Assembly: GCA_016711805.1 (NCBI GenBank)
Contig: JADJSH010000001.1
Coordinates: 62,001-126,000, forward strand
Direction: 5' to 3'
Source: Bacteroidota bacterium
Lineage (GTDB): Bacteria; Bacteroidota; Bacteroidia; B-17B0; Aurantibacillaceae
DNA length: 64,000 nt
In this document: positions 7,589 to 16,318 of the stretch, piece by piece
Layout of the letters: every line of letters begins with the position of its first letter
How positions within the stretch are numbered: position 1 is the stretch's first letter
The notes under the pieces: model-generated
The model's input: the letters and a program-made list of their open reading frames with translations, nothing else
Told to the model about the DNA's origin: nothing
The model's database searches: none
Program-made: the position numbers and the translations under genes

Positions 7589-9739
7589 ATGAAACAAAAA
7601 CTACTTGCATTAACACTATTAATTTCTTTAATCTCAAAAGCTGACGAAGGGATGTGGTTACCACAACTTTTAAATGCAATGAACATTAAAGACATGAAGA
7701 AAAACGGCTTAAAATTAACTGCCGAACAAATTTACAGCGTTAATAAATCAAGTTTAAAAGATGCCGTTGTTCAGTTTGCTGGCGGTTGTACTGCCGAAAT
7801 CGTTTCTGACCAAGGTTTAATTTTAACCAATCATCACTGTGGTTATTCAGCTATCGCTTTTCATAGCACAGTTGAAAAAGATTACTTAACCAATGGTTTT
7901 TGGGCGATGAATAAAAATGAAGAAGTTTATACGCCAAACTTAAATGCCACTATCATACAGCGTATTGAAGATGTTACAGCAAAAGTATTAAAAGGAATTA
8001 TAGCTACCAGCACAGAAGCTAAAAAAGATTCTATCATCAAAGCCAATATTAAACTATTAGAAAAAGAAGCTGTTGCAGGAACTCACTACGAAGCTTTTAT
8101 AAAACCATTTTTCTATGGTAACGACTATTATTTATTTGTTGTAGAAACATTTAAAGATGTTCGTATGGTTGGCGCTCCTCCTTCTTCTATCGGAAAGTTT
8201 GGTGGCGAAAGCGATAACTGGATGTGGCCGCGTCATAATGCTGATTTTTCTGTATTTCGTATTTATGCCAATAAAGATAACAAGCCTGCTGAATACAGTA
8301 AAGACAACGTTCCTTACAAACCTAAAAATGTGATTCCAATTTCTTTAAAAGGATATAAACAAGGTGATTTTACCATGGTATATGGTTTCCCTGGGCGTAC
8401 ACAAGAATATTTATCAAGCTATGCCGTTGATATGATTATGAACGAAAGCGATCCATTAAAAGTTTCTCTTCGTGAAAAACGATTAAATATAATGAATGTA
8501 GATATGTTACAAAGTGATGCAGTTCGTATCGCTTATGCTAGTAAATTTCAAAGTGTTGCTAACTACTACAAAAAATGGATGGGCGAAATGAATGGCTTAA
8601 AAAAATATGATGCTGTTGCAAAAAAACAATTATTTGAAAATCAATTTAACGATGCAATAAGTGCTAATCCTGCTCAAAAAGAAAAGTATGGTAATATTTT
8701 TCCTCAATTACAAAAAGTGTATGCTGAATATAAAATCCTAAACAAACAAGTAGATTATTATAGCGAATGTTTAATGGCCATCGACGCGCTTAATTACGCT
8801 CGTTTTTATGTAACCTTAAATAATGAATTAAAGAAAAAACAAAAAGGGACCACAAACACCTATGATAAAACGTTAGAAGAATACAAAAAGTTAGGCTTCT
8901 TTAAAAATTATAATAAACCAACTGATATCAAAATATGTGAAGCTATGTTGGCAGAATATGTCAAAGGAGTGCCAAGCAATAGCAGGCCTTATGTGTTAGA
9001 TTCGTTTATTGTTGCTAATAATAACGATGCGAAAAAAATGACCGACTTCTTATTTTCAAACACCAATTTTGTAGATAAAGAAAAAGCTGAAGTGATGTTA
9101 AACGATTATGATAAATACACTAATTTATACGAAAGAGATCCGATTTTTTACATCACTAGCTCTATTGTAAAATATTATAATACTTCGGTATTTCCTCAAT
9201 TTCAATACGATGAAAGAGAAATTAATGAATTACAAAAACTATATATTCAAGGACAAAAAGAAATATTTAAAGATAAAAAATTCTATCCAGATGCTAACTC
9301 AACTTTACGTGTGGCATATGGTAAAGTAAACAACTACATACCAAAAGATGGTGTAGAATACAATTACTACACAACCTTAGATGGTATTATGGAAAAATAC
9401 ATTCCAAAAGATGAAGAGTTTGATGTGCCGGCAAAGTTAAAAGAGCTGTATGAGAAAAAAGATTACGGACAGTACGCCAACAAAGATGGTAAATTACAAG
9501 TAGCGTTTACCGCAAGTAATCATACCACTGGCGGCAATAGCGGAAGTCCTGTATTTAATGCAAAAGAACAATTAATTGGGACTAACTTTGATAGAAACTG
9601 GGAAGGAACCATGAGTGATATTATGTACAATCCTAATCAATGTCGTAACATCACTTTAGATGTGCGCTACACTTTATTCATTATTGATAAATTCGCGGGA
9701 GCAGGTTATCTATTAAGTGAGATGAAATTGGTGAAGTAA
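7589..9739 (+). CDS. dpp11: S46 family dipeptidyl-peptidase, DPP11 (Asp/Glu-specific) type
   Basis: This is a periplasmic serine exopeptidase that releases dipeptides from oligopeptides. I start it at the ATG at 7589, which gives the signal peptide MKQKLLALTLLISLISKA and a 716-residue protein, the usual S46 size. A TTG at 7544 adds only non-signal residues. The catalytic histidine lies in ILTNHHCGYSAI (residues 82-83), the Asp region in GGESDNWMWPRHNADFS and the catalytic serine in GGNSGSPVF (Ser651). Eighteen residues after that serine is an arginine (FDRNWEG, Arg669). In the Porphyromonas gingivalis enzymes the equivalent position 673, 18 after Ser655, is Arg in DPP11 and Gly in DPP7, so acidic P1 specificity is expected. 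A decayed copy of the same 3' end occurs about 1.1 kb downstream. Confidence 0.92.
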   Translation: MKQKLLALTLLISLISKADEGMWLPQLLNAMNIKDMKKNGLKLTAEQIYSVNKSSLKDAVVQFAGGCTAEIVSDQGLILTNHHCGYSAIAFHSTVEKDYLTNGFWAMNKNEEVYTPNLNATIIQRIEDVTAKVLKGIIATSTEAKKDSIIKANIKLLEKEAVAGTHYEAFIKPFFYGNDYYLFVVETFKDVRMVGAPPSSIGKFGGESDNWMWPRHNADFSVFRIYANKDNKPAEYSKDNVPYKPKNVIPISLKGYKQGDFTMVYGFPGRTQEYLSSYAVDMIMNESDPLKVSLREKRLNIMNVDMLQSDAVRIAYASKFQSVANYYKKWMGEMNGLKKYDAVAKKQLFENQFNDAISANPAQKEKYGNIFPQLQKVYAEYKILNKQVDYYSECLMAIDALNYARFYVTLNNELKKKQKGTTNTYDKTLEEYKKLGFFKNYNKPTDIKICEAMLAEYVKGVPSNSRPYVLDSFIVANNNDAKKMTDFLFSNTNFVDKEKAEVMLNDYDKYTNLYERDPIFYITSSIVKYYNTSVFPQFQYDEREINELQKLYIQGQKEIFKDKKFYPDANSTLRVAYGKVNNYIPKDGVEYNYYTTLDGIMEKYIPKDEEFDVPAKLKELYEKKDYGQYANKDGKLQVAFTASNHTTGGNSGSPVFNAKEQLIGTNFDRNWEGTMSDIMYNPNQCRNITLDVRYTLFIIDKFAGAGYLLSEMKLVK

Positions 9740-9765
9740 TTCTTTAAAAAAAACAAATTTAAACT

Positions 9766-10800
9766 ATGAAGTCATCTATCACATTTTTGTTCGTTTTATC
9801 TTTCCAGTTTCTGTTTTCTTTTGACGAAACAAATGGCACTGCCGCTAGATTATCCGAAGTTCAAAAAAGAACTCTTATAGTTGAACTACCAATTAAAAGT
9901 CCTAATTATATTAAGGAACTGCAAAAGCGAAATAAACTGAAAGAGATAGAAGATTACGAAAAAAGGTGTATATATATCCGCGAATCCATCAAAACTGCAT
10001 TTACAAAATTCTGGGACTTCAATGAAAAGATAGTATTTATAAGTTCTGATTCTATTTCATCCTATTTTAACGCTAATGAAAATTTATATGCCGTAATGCG
10101 TTATGGCAATCGCTCAAAATTTTTCGTATTAGGAGAAAAATATGAAACCAATTACATCATGGCTTATGACAGGCCAAGAGCATTTACATTATTTTTGGCA
10201 GATGAAAAATCGGAGGTTTTATTTTTAATAACTCCATTAAAAGCAGCTTTGGGTGAGTTTGTTCAATCTGTTGATCAATTTAAACTATCTCTTAAGGTGT
10301 ATTTATCTCACCCCGACATTAAACAAACAAATGTCAACACCTACGTTTTTTCCAAAGAAGACAAACCCAGGTATGAAGTAAAAAAACTTACTGCACTTAT
10401 TAAAAAAGACGATATTATTAAGGTGTTAGAGCAACAAGATTTTAGTGAAGAAAAAATTGCCAAGGCATATCCATACAATTTTAAAATTGTTGAACAAACC
10501 GAATGGGAGAAAGCTATCTTAAATCATGATGCAAAATATGCCTGTTTAACTGCCTATTATTTCCCAGTATCAAACAATGTATGCGAAGTATCTGATAATT
10601 TTCATTCTGTCAATAATGACAAGACATGTGAAGGCGAAGGTGGTCGCATAATTCAAATATTCGGCTTGCATGCCGCATCTGATGGATTATCACAAGGCGC
10701 AGATCCTGGTAAAAAAATTGAAAAAATTATGGGTGGTATTGCAAAAATGCTTGATAAAATGGAAGAAAAGGCTAAAGAAGCAGATTTTAAACCTCATTAA
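9766..10800 (+). CDS. Secreted or periplasmic protein of unknown function
   Basis: I do not recognise this 344-residue protein. It begins with a good signal peptide (MKSSITFLFVLSFQFLFS) and has no later membrane segment. The N-terminal third is Lys/Glu-rich with a predicted helix around EIEDYEKRCIYIRESIK. The middle alternates short strands (KIVFISSD, SKFFVLGEKY, EVLFLITPL). The C-terminal part has three cysteines (YACLTAYY, NNVCEVSD, DKTCEGEGG) and ends in a charged amphipathic helix (KIEKIMGGIAKMLDKM then EEKAKEADF). It lies between an intact S46 peptidase and the remnant of a second S46 gene, so it may have been inserted into, or be all that survives of, a duplicated locus. A role in peptide handling would be a guess. 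Confidence 0.6.
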   Translation: MKSSITFLFVLSFQFLFSFDETNGTAARLSEVQKRTLIVELPIKSPNYIKELQKRNKLKEIEDYEKRCIYIRESIKTAFTKFWDFNEKIVFISSDSISSYFNANENLYAVMRYGNRSKFFVLGEKYETNYIMAYDRPRAFTLFLADEKSEVLFLITPLKAALGEFVQSVDQFKLSLKVYLSHPDIKQTNVNTYVFSKEDKPRYEVKKLTALIKKDDIIKVLEQQDFSEEKIAKAYPYNFKIVEQTEWEKAILNHDAKYACLTAYYFPVSNNVCEVSDNFHSVNNDKTCEGEGGRIIQIFGLHAASDGLSQGADPGKKIEKIMGGIAKMLDKMEEKAKEADFKPH

Positions 10801-10850
10801 ATATTTCAAGATTCAGTTAAAACTAATAAAGGCGTTCTCACACCCTTATT

Positions 10851-10909
10851 GGAATAAATAAATTGCAGGAGCAGATTATTTATTTAATAAAATGAAATTC
10901 GTGAAATAG
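10851..10909 (+). pseudogene. Decayed 3' end of a second S46 peptidase gene
   Basis: Allowing one missing T near 10863, this stretch reads NK-F-AGADYLFNKMKFVK followed by TAG. The intact peptidase upstream ends DKFAGAGYLLSEMKLVK and stop. The nucleotide similarity over the last 50 bases is obvious by eye (GGAGCAG.TTAT.TATT.A, ATGAAATT.GTGAA). Weak resemblance continues upstream to about 10820. No other part of the second copy remains. A partial tandem duplication, then loss of most of the copy, explains it best. Confidence 0.7.
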
Positions 10910-10926
10910 TGCCATTATTAAAAACA

Positions 10927-10960
10927 AAAAGACCTATTACAATTAACTAATAGGTCTTTT
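10927..10960. terminator. Bidirectional terminator between convergent genes
   Basis: A perfect 13-bp stem (10927-10939 with 10948-10960, core GACCTATTA) has an 8-base loop and carries A/T tracts on both sides, so it can act on either strand. It separates the plus-strand peptidase region from the minus-strand CDGSH gene. Confidence 0.85.
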
Positions 10961-10967
10961 ATTTTAA

Positions 10968-11189
10968 TTACTTTTTAGGTGGCAAAGCAAAAGCTATTGC
11001 TTCATGATCAAAATTTCCATTATGTGAGCCATCACAAAAAGGTTTATTTTTAGATAAACCGCAACGGCAAATCCCTACAATTTCTCTACCTCCTAAATCA
11101 TAAGCAGTTCCAGATTTATCTACTATTTCAAAATCGCCTTCTATTTTAAGAGAACCATTATTATTAACCGTAATTTTTGTTTTAGCCAT
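10968..11189 (-). CDS. CDGSH iron-sulfur domain protein
   Basis: This is a 73-residue protein with one CDGSH (mitoNEET-type) domain. The cluster ligands are in CRCGLSKNKPFCDGSH: three cysteines and the terminal histidine, the 3Cys-1His arrangement that binds a redox-active, labile 2Fe-2S cluster. The N-terminal half (ITVNNNGSLKIEGDFEIVD) is the usual beta-strand lead-in seen in short bacterial family members. There is no signal or membrane anchor, so it should be cytosolic. Known members are implicated in redox sensing or Fe-S transfer; the partner here is not apparent. It is a single gene ending at a strong terminator. Confidence 0.93.
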   Translation of the reverse strand: MAKTKITVNNNGSLKIEGDFEIVDKSGTAYDLGGREIVGICRCGLSKNKPFCDGSHNGNFDHEAIAFALPPKK

Positions 11190-11255
11190 CGTTATTATGT
11201 TTTAGTTTTTTTAAATATACTTAAATAAAAGGCAATTAAATGTATTAGGTAAAAA

Positions 11256-11627
11256 CTAATTATTTGGCGCTCCTGCAGTAATCCAACTTTCAATTCCTTG
11301 AATTTCACAATCACTCAATTTGCCTGTTGGCGGCATCAAACTATAACCCTCACCTTTTAATGAACTGAGCAAACTGCCAACCAATGCTTTATTTTTAATT
11401 ACGGTATAAGATGCCAGTGAGCCATAAGGGCTAGTGCTTGCATGACAGCCAATACATTTTGTGTCAATAATTGCTTTTACATCAGCATTATAGGTATACG
11501 TATTTGTGTCGCAAACTAAGGTATTAGACGGTTTATCTTCGTCACTCATCAATTTTCCTTTATCCTTAGTGCAAGATAGAATAACACTAATGAACATGAA
11601 AAATATAATCTTACCACAAAGATTCAT
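11256..11627 (-). CDS. Cytochrome c-like lipoprotein
   Basis: The 123-residue protein has a lipoprotein signal (KIIFFMFISVILSC, lipobox cysteine near residue 19). A single heme c attachment motif, CIGCH, lies in DTKCIGCHAST, and a methionine/proline segment (YSLMPPTGKLSDCEIQGIESWI) has the position and look of the distal heme ligand loop and last helix of Bacteroidota mono-heme cytochromes. It is probably anchored in the periplasm, passing electrons to a partner that is not in the window. It stands alone, with AT-rich spacers on both sides. Confidence 0.85.
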   Translation of the reverse strand: MNLCGKIIFFMFISVILSCTKDKGKLMSDEDKPSNTLVCDTNTYTYNADVKAIIDTKCIGCHASTSPYGSLASYTVIKNKALVGSLLSSLKGEGYSLMPPTGKLSDCEIQGIESWITAGAPNN

Positions 11628-11776
11628 TTGTTAAATTTTAATCAAATTTATAAAAAAACTGAAAGAAATATTCATGATTTTTCAAATAGAGCAAAATAGT
11701 AGAACTCATAAAAAGCGATATGTTTTGTTGCAAAAAAACTCAATTTAACTGAGGTTAAAAATCCGTAAAAAAGCCC

Positions 11777-11784
11777 TATCTTTG
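11777..11784 (+). promoter_or_regulatory. -7 box of the mtaB promoter (TATCTTTG)
   Basis: A perfect match to the Bacteroidota -7 consensus TAnnTTTG ends only five bases before the mtaB ATG. A TTA sits 19 bases upstream where TTG is expected. The transcript would begin at or next to the start codon, implying a leaderless or nearly leaderless mRNA. Confidence 0.65.
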
Positions 11785-11789
11785 CCATC

Positions 11790-13133
11790 ATGTCATTTGA
11801 AGGAAAAACTGTATCATTTCATACCCTTGGTTGTAAACTGAATTTTTCAGAAACATCCACCATTGCTCGTTTGATGCAAGAAAAAGGTTTTCAAAAAATG
11901 CCATTTGACTCGGGTGCTGACGTGTGTGTGATAAACACTTGCTCAGTCACCGAAAATGCAGATAAAGAATGTAAGCAAATTGTGAAATCTGCTTTAGCTA
12001 AAAACCCTGATACTTTTATTGCGGTTGTTGGTTGTTATGCTCAATTAAAACCAGATGAAATCTCCAATATTGAGGGTGTTGATGTGGTTTTAGGTGCTTC
12101 TGAAAAATTCAAATTACTAAATTACATCAACTTTTCAGGTAAAAACGTTCATACCGAAATTCACAATTGTGAGATTTCTGATGTTCATACTTTTGTTGAT
12201 TCCTTTTCTGTTGGAGATAGAACTCGCTCTTTCTTAAAAGTACAGAATGGTTGCGATTATAGCTGTACATTTTGTACCATTCCATTAGCACGTGGTAAAA
12301 GCCGCAGCGACACTATTGAAAATGCTGTTTCAAATGCTAAAAAAATAGCCGCAAGTGGTGTTAAAGAAATTGTATTAACTGGTGTAAATCTTGGTGATTT
12401 TGGCTATGGAATAGATATTGACACCGACACTAAAAAACGTAAAGAATATAATTTCTTAGACTTAATTACAGAGTTAGACAAAGTAGAGGGCATTGAACGT
12501 ATTCGTATTTCTTCTATCGAACCAAATTTATTAACTAACGAAGTCATTGAATTTGTGGCAAACTCTAAACGTTTTATGCCTCACTTTCATATTCCCTTAC
12601 AAAGCGGTAATAATGAGATTTTAGCAAAAATGAAGCGTCGCTATAAACGCGAATTGTACCAAGACCGTGTTGCTAAAATTAAAGAATTAATGCCGCACTG
12701 TTGCATTGGTGTAGACGTGATTGTTGGTTTCCCAGGAGAAACCATTGAACATTTTACAGATACTTACAATTTCATCAATTCATTAGATGTTTCTTATTTG
12801 CATGTATTCACATACAGTGAACGCGACAACACCGAAGCCATTGAGATGAAAGGTGTTGTTGATTATGCAGAGCGCAAACGCCGTAATAAAATGCTACGTA
12901 TTTTATCTGCTAAAAAGTTGCGTCATTTTTATGAGCAAAACCTTAATAAAGAATATACAGTGCTATTTGAACATGAAAATAAAAATGGCATTATGAATGG
13001 TTTTACTGAAAATTACATCAAAATCGTATATCCTTTTGATGAAAAATTGGTAAACCAATCTCTTACTATTTCCACTAAAACTATTACTGAAGATGGTTTT
13101 GTGAGTGGAGAGTTATTACCATCTTTAGCTTAA
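11790..13133 (+). CDS. mtaB: tRNA t6A37 methylthiotransferase MtaB
   Basis: This is a radical-SAM enzyme that converts N6-threonylcarbamoyladenosine at position 37 of ANN-decoding tRNAs into the 2-methylthio form. Its 447 residues show the family layout. The N-terminal UPF0004 domain has three cysteines for the auxiliary cluster (TLGCKLN, NTCSVT, VGCYAQ). The radical-SAM core has CDYSCTFC near residues 155-162, then GVNLGDFG, the RISSIEP segment, and HIPLQSG. A C-terminal TRAM-like region closes the protein. The TLGCKLN motif is typical of MtaB rather than MiaB. It is transcribed alone from its own promoter. A Sua5/YrdC-family gene for the t6A precursor pathway lies further along at 29 kb. 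Confidence 0.95.
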   Translation: MSFEGKTVSFHTLGCKLNFSETSTIARLMQEKGFQKMPFDSGADVCVINTCSVTENADKECKQIVKSALAKNPDTFIAVVGCYAQLKPDEISNIEGVDVVLGASEKFKLLNYINFSGKNVHTEIHNCEISDVHTFVDSFSVGDRTRSFLKVQNGCDYSCTFCTIPLARGKSRSDTIENAVSNAKKIAASGVKEIVLTGVNLGDFGYGIDIDTDTKKRKEYNFLDLITELDKVEGIERIRISSIEPNLLTNEVIEFVANSKRFMPHFHIPLQSGNNEILAKMKRRYKRELYQDRVAKIKELMPHCCIGVDVIVGFPGETIEHFTDTYNFINSLDVSYLHVFTYSERDNTEAIEMKGVVDYAERKRRNKMLRILSAKKLRHFYEQNLNKEYTVLFEHENKNGIMNGFTENYIKIVYPFDEKLVNQSLTISTKTITEDGFVSGELLPSLA

Positions 13134-13156
13134 TTTTCCTTTAAACTTATTATATG

Positions 13157-13400
13157 AGGGCGTGCGCGGCGGTGGCCGCACCGAGCTGTCGCTGCAATCT
13201 TTTATTCTCACGCCTCAGCGTGATCATAAAAGGATTTTCGCTTGCATCCCTCACGCAAATTTCCCCCAAAACCGAAATGAGTGCCCCGATTTTTGAAAAT
13301 TAAACCGCGAGAGGGATTGAGGCATTGTTTGAACTCATTTTATCATGCCAAGGCGTGATAAAAAAGCGAGTGTCGAAAGCCCAACCCGTAGGGACGCGCA
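13157..13400. repeat. Large imperfect palindromic intergenic element, copy A
   Basis: This fills most of the 380-base spacer between mtaB and ftsK, which otherwise contains no gene. It is GC-richer than its surroundings. The left arm (about 13157-13255) and right arm (about 13305-13400) are imperfect reverse complements sharing blocks such as GCGTcc, GGGCTTTCG, ATCACGCC and CAATCCCTCNCGC. Smaller hairpins are nested inside the arms (CTCACGCCTCAGCGTGA near 13206-13223, ATCATGCCAAGGCGTGAT near 13342-13360). The centre, about 50 bases, is unpaired. Copy B at 29713-29936 has the same architecture. I recall similar GGGCGT..GGTCGGGCTTTC..CAATCCCT elements in other Bacteroidota spacers, but their function is unknown to me. 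Confidence 0.75.
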
Positions 13401-13513
13401 CAAATAAATTCTACAAATAATGCCTTAACTTATTAAAATCCCGAAGTTTAAAACATTTTAAGTATTCTCCTCAATTTTACCATCTTGCCCCTATTTTTAA
13501 ATACTATAATAAC

Positions 13514-16177
13514 ATGGCAACAACCAAAAATAAATTCAGGGAAAAACCTGTCGACGATATGGTCGTTCAGGATTCATCTATTGATAAAAACGATATTGAA
13601 GAAACCGTATTAAGTTCTTCAAAAAATAAATCAAAATCTACTAAAACAGATTCTGCTAAATCTTCTGCAACTTCAAAAAAAGTAGATACTAAATCTTCTG
13701 TTAACGAAACAAAAACTTCGTTATTAGAACGTTGGAATAAAACCGTTACTGTATATCGTAACGAGCGCACACAAAAACTAATTGGATTATTATTGATACT
13801 TGGTGGTGCTTATCTATTTATTGCATTAACCTCTTATATTTTTACTTGGGAAAAAGATCAAGATAAAGTACTAGGTCCTATCTCCGAATTATTTGCTATT
13901 GATACAAAGGTAGTAAACTGGCTAGGCAAATTTGGTGCACTTGTATCTCACCTGTTTATGTACAAATGGTTTGGTGTAGCGTCTTTTATTTTAGTACCCG
14001 TTTTTATTATTTATGGGTTGCAAAAAGTATTAAATAAACAAATTACTAAACCATCTGCGTTTACCGCTAAATGGCTATTCTTTTTAGTGTGGACAAGTTT
14101 AGTATTAGCTTTTTTCTTTCATGATAAATTATTTTATCTAGGTGGTGGTTATGGTTACATCTTAAATATTCAATTATCAAATTATGTAGGAAGTGTTGGA
14201 ACCTTAGCCATATTAGCATTTAGCATGTTAGGCTTTTTAGTATTAAGCATCAACATGAATTTCAATATCAAAAAAGACGTATTACCTAATTTAGATAACG
14301 AAGATATTATTGAGCAAGAATTAAATAACAATTCAAACGTTATTAACCCTCATGCAAATACTGTTTTTGAAAAAGAACCAACTTTAAGTAAAGAAGAGGA
14401 AGAAGCTTTACTAAACTTTGAAGTGATTTCAACTAACGAAGAAATAAAAGAAGAACCTATTGTTGAACCAGTAGCAGAAAACATTCCTTTAGAATTAGAA
14501 GTTAATACACAACCTGAGGAACTAAAGAAAGATTTAGATTTTGAGGTGAATAATCCTGGTGCAGATGAAATATTAAAAGAACCAGAATTTGTAAAAGAAG
14601 AACCAAAAGAAAATCAAATTACCTTAGATGACGAATTAAAAGCATCTCAATTAGTTGAAAAATTTGGACAATACGATCCAACATTAGATTTAGGACACTA
14701 TCAATTTCCAAGTGTTGAATTATTAATTGATTATGGCACAGGTAACGCAAAAGTAAGTAACGAAGAGTTAACCGCTAACAAAGATCGTATCGTTAGCACA
14801 TTGAAAAATTACGGAATTGAAATCGATAAAATCTCAGCGATTGTAGGGCCAACCGTAACGCTTTACGAAATAGTTCCTGCACCTGGTGTTCGTATTTCGA
14901 AAATCAAAAACTTAGAAGATGATATCGCTTTAAGTTTAGCAGCTTTAGGTATTCGTATCATTGCTCCTATTCCAGGTCGTGGAACGATTGGTATTGAAGT
15001 ACCAAACCAAAATCCAGAAATGGTACCAATGCGTAATATCATTGCTTCTGAGAAATTTCAAAACACCACACACGATTTACCAATTGCTTTAGGTAAAACC
15101 ATTAACAACGAAATTTTTATTGCCGATTTAGCCAAGATGCCTCACTTACTAATGGCTGGTGCAACAGGGCAAGGAAAATCAGTTGGATTAAATGCTGTAT
15201 TGGTGTCTTTACTTTATAAAAAACATCCGGCGCAAATTAAATTTGTGTTAGTAGATCCTAAAAAAGTAGAGTTAACCTTATTCAATAAAATTGAACGCCA
15301 CTTTTTAGCGAAACTTCCAAACTCTGAAGATGCAATTATTACAGATAATACGAAGGTTGTTCATACATTAAACAGTTTGTGTATTGAAATGGATAACCGT
15401 TACGCTTTATTACAAGATGCACAAGTAAGAAACATTAAAGAGTACAACGTTAAGTTTATCAATCGTAAATTAAATCCAAACGAAGGTCACAAATATTTGC
15501 CGTACATTGTGTTGGTTGTGGATGAGTTTGCTGATTTAATTATGACTGCTGGTAAAGAAGTAGAAACGCCTATTGCTCGTTTAGCTCAGTTAGCGCGTGC
15601 TATTGGTATTCATTTAATTATCGCGACTCAACGTCCATCAGTAAATATTATTACAGGTACAATTAAAGCTAACTTCCCTGCTCGAATTGCTTTCCGTGTA
15701 ACAAGTAAAATTGATAGCCGAACTATTTTAGATGCTGGCGGTGCAGAGCAGTTAATTGGAAGAGGTGATATGTTATTAAGCACAGGAAATGATTTAATTC
15801 GTATTCAGTGTGCTTTTGTGGATACACCTGAAGCAGAAAAAATTACAGAGTTCATTGGTTCGCAACGTGCCTACCCTAGCGCCTTTTTATTACCAGAGTA
15901 TGTTGGTGAAGACGGTAGCGATGGCAAAGAAGAAATTGATTTAAGCGAGCGTGATAAAATGTTTGATGAAGCAGCTAAATTGGTAGTACAGTTCCAACAA
16001 GGCTCAGCATCTTTCTTACAACGTAAATTAAAACTAGGTTATAATCGTGCTGGACGTATTGTTGATCAACTAGAAGCTGCAGGAATCATTGGACAATTTG
16101 AAGGTTCTAAAGCGCGCGAAGTGAAATGCAAAGATATGGCTCAGTTAGATGAAATTATTAGAAATATTAAGGGGTAA
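13514..16177 (+). CDS. ftsK: DNA translocase FtsK/SpoIIIE
   Basis: This divisome-associated ATPase pumps DNA during chromosome segregation and dimer resolution. The protein has 887 residues. After a Ser/Lys-rich cytoplasmic start come four hydrophobic segments between about residues 90 and 245, then an acidic, Glu/Pro-rich linker (about 265-380) that is much shorter than in Escherichia coli. The alpha/beta motor follows: YEIVPAPGVR, PNQNPEMV, the Walker A motif GATGQGKS at about 550-557, the Walker B strand IVLVVDEFADL and ATQRPSVNIITG. The C-terminal gamma winged helix (RKLKLGYNRAGRIVDQLE, GIIGQFEGSKAREV) should recognise KOPS-like sites. The gene is preceded by the palindromic element, and no clear promoter box lies close to the start. 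Confidence 0.96.
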   Translation: MATTKNKFREKPVDDMVVQDSSIDKNDIEETVLSSSKNKSKSTKTDSAKSSATSKKVDTKSSVNETKTSLLERWNKTVTVYRNERTQKLIGLLLILGGAYLFIALTSYIFTWEKDQDKVLGPISELFAIDTKVVNWLGKFGALVSHLFMYKWFGVASFILVPVFIIYGLQKVLNKQITKPSAFTAKWLFFLVWTSLVLAFFFHDKLFYLGGGYGYILNIQLSNYVGSVGTLAILAFSMLGFLVLSINMNFNIKKDVLPNLDNEDIIEQELNNNSNVINPHANTVFEKEPTLSKEEEEALLNFEVISTNEEIKEEPIVEPVAENIPLELEVNTQPEELKKDLDFEVNNPGADEILKEPEFVKEEPKENQITLDDELKASQLVEKFGQYDPTLDLGHYQFPSVELLIDYGTGNAKVSNEELTANKDRIVSTLKNYGIEIDKISAIVGPTVTLYEIVPAPGVRISKIKNLEDDIALSLAALGIRIIAPIPGRGTIGIEVPNQNPEMVPMRNIIASEKFQNTTHDLPIALGKTINNEIFIADLAKMPHLLMAGATGQGKSVGLNAVLVSLLYKKHPAQIKFVLVDPKKVELTLFNKIERHFLAKLPNSEDAIITDNTKVVHTLNSLCIEMDNRYALLQDAQVRNIKEYNVKFINRKLNPNEGHKYLPYIVLVVDEFADLIMTAGKEVETPIARLAQLARAIGIHLIIATQRPSVNIITGTIKANFPARIAFRVTSKIDSRTILDAGGAEQLIGRGDMLLSTGNDLIRIQCAFVDTPEAEKITEFIGSQRAYPSAFLLPEYVGEDGSDGKEEIDLSERDKMFDEAAKLVVQFQQGSASFLQRKLKLGYNRAGRIVDQLEAAGIIGQFEGSKAREVKCKDMAQLDEIIRNIKG

Positions 16178-16257
16178 TTGGTTACGGATGCGAAGTAGAA
16201 TGTGTCACCTATAACCGCCATAAAAAAGCCAGTATGTTTTATAAGTATAAAGTTTTT

Positions 16258-16287
16258 TTGGAAAATAAATTAATAGTATTATCTTAG
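16258..16287 (+). promoter_or_regulatory. Promoter TTG-N19-TATCTTAG
   Basis: A TTG at 16258-16260 is followed after exactly 19 bases by TATCTTAG at 16280-16287, one base off the TAnnTTTG consensus. The DUF5684 gene starts 31 bases downstream. The same TATCTTAGAT variant with an upstream TTG occurs before the genes at 45505 and 54016. Confidence 0.6.
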
Positions 16288-16318
16288 ATATATTATTAAC
16301 CCTTAAAAATATAAACCT

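Noticed and set aside
13200..13400. Coding gene inside the mtaB-ftsK spacer
   Set aside because: No frame longer than a few dozen codons has sensible composition, and the bases are accounted for by the palindromic arms.
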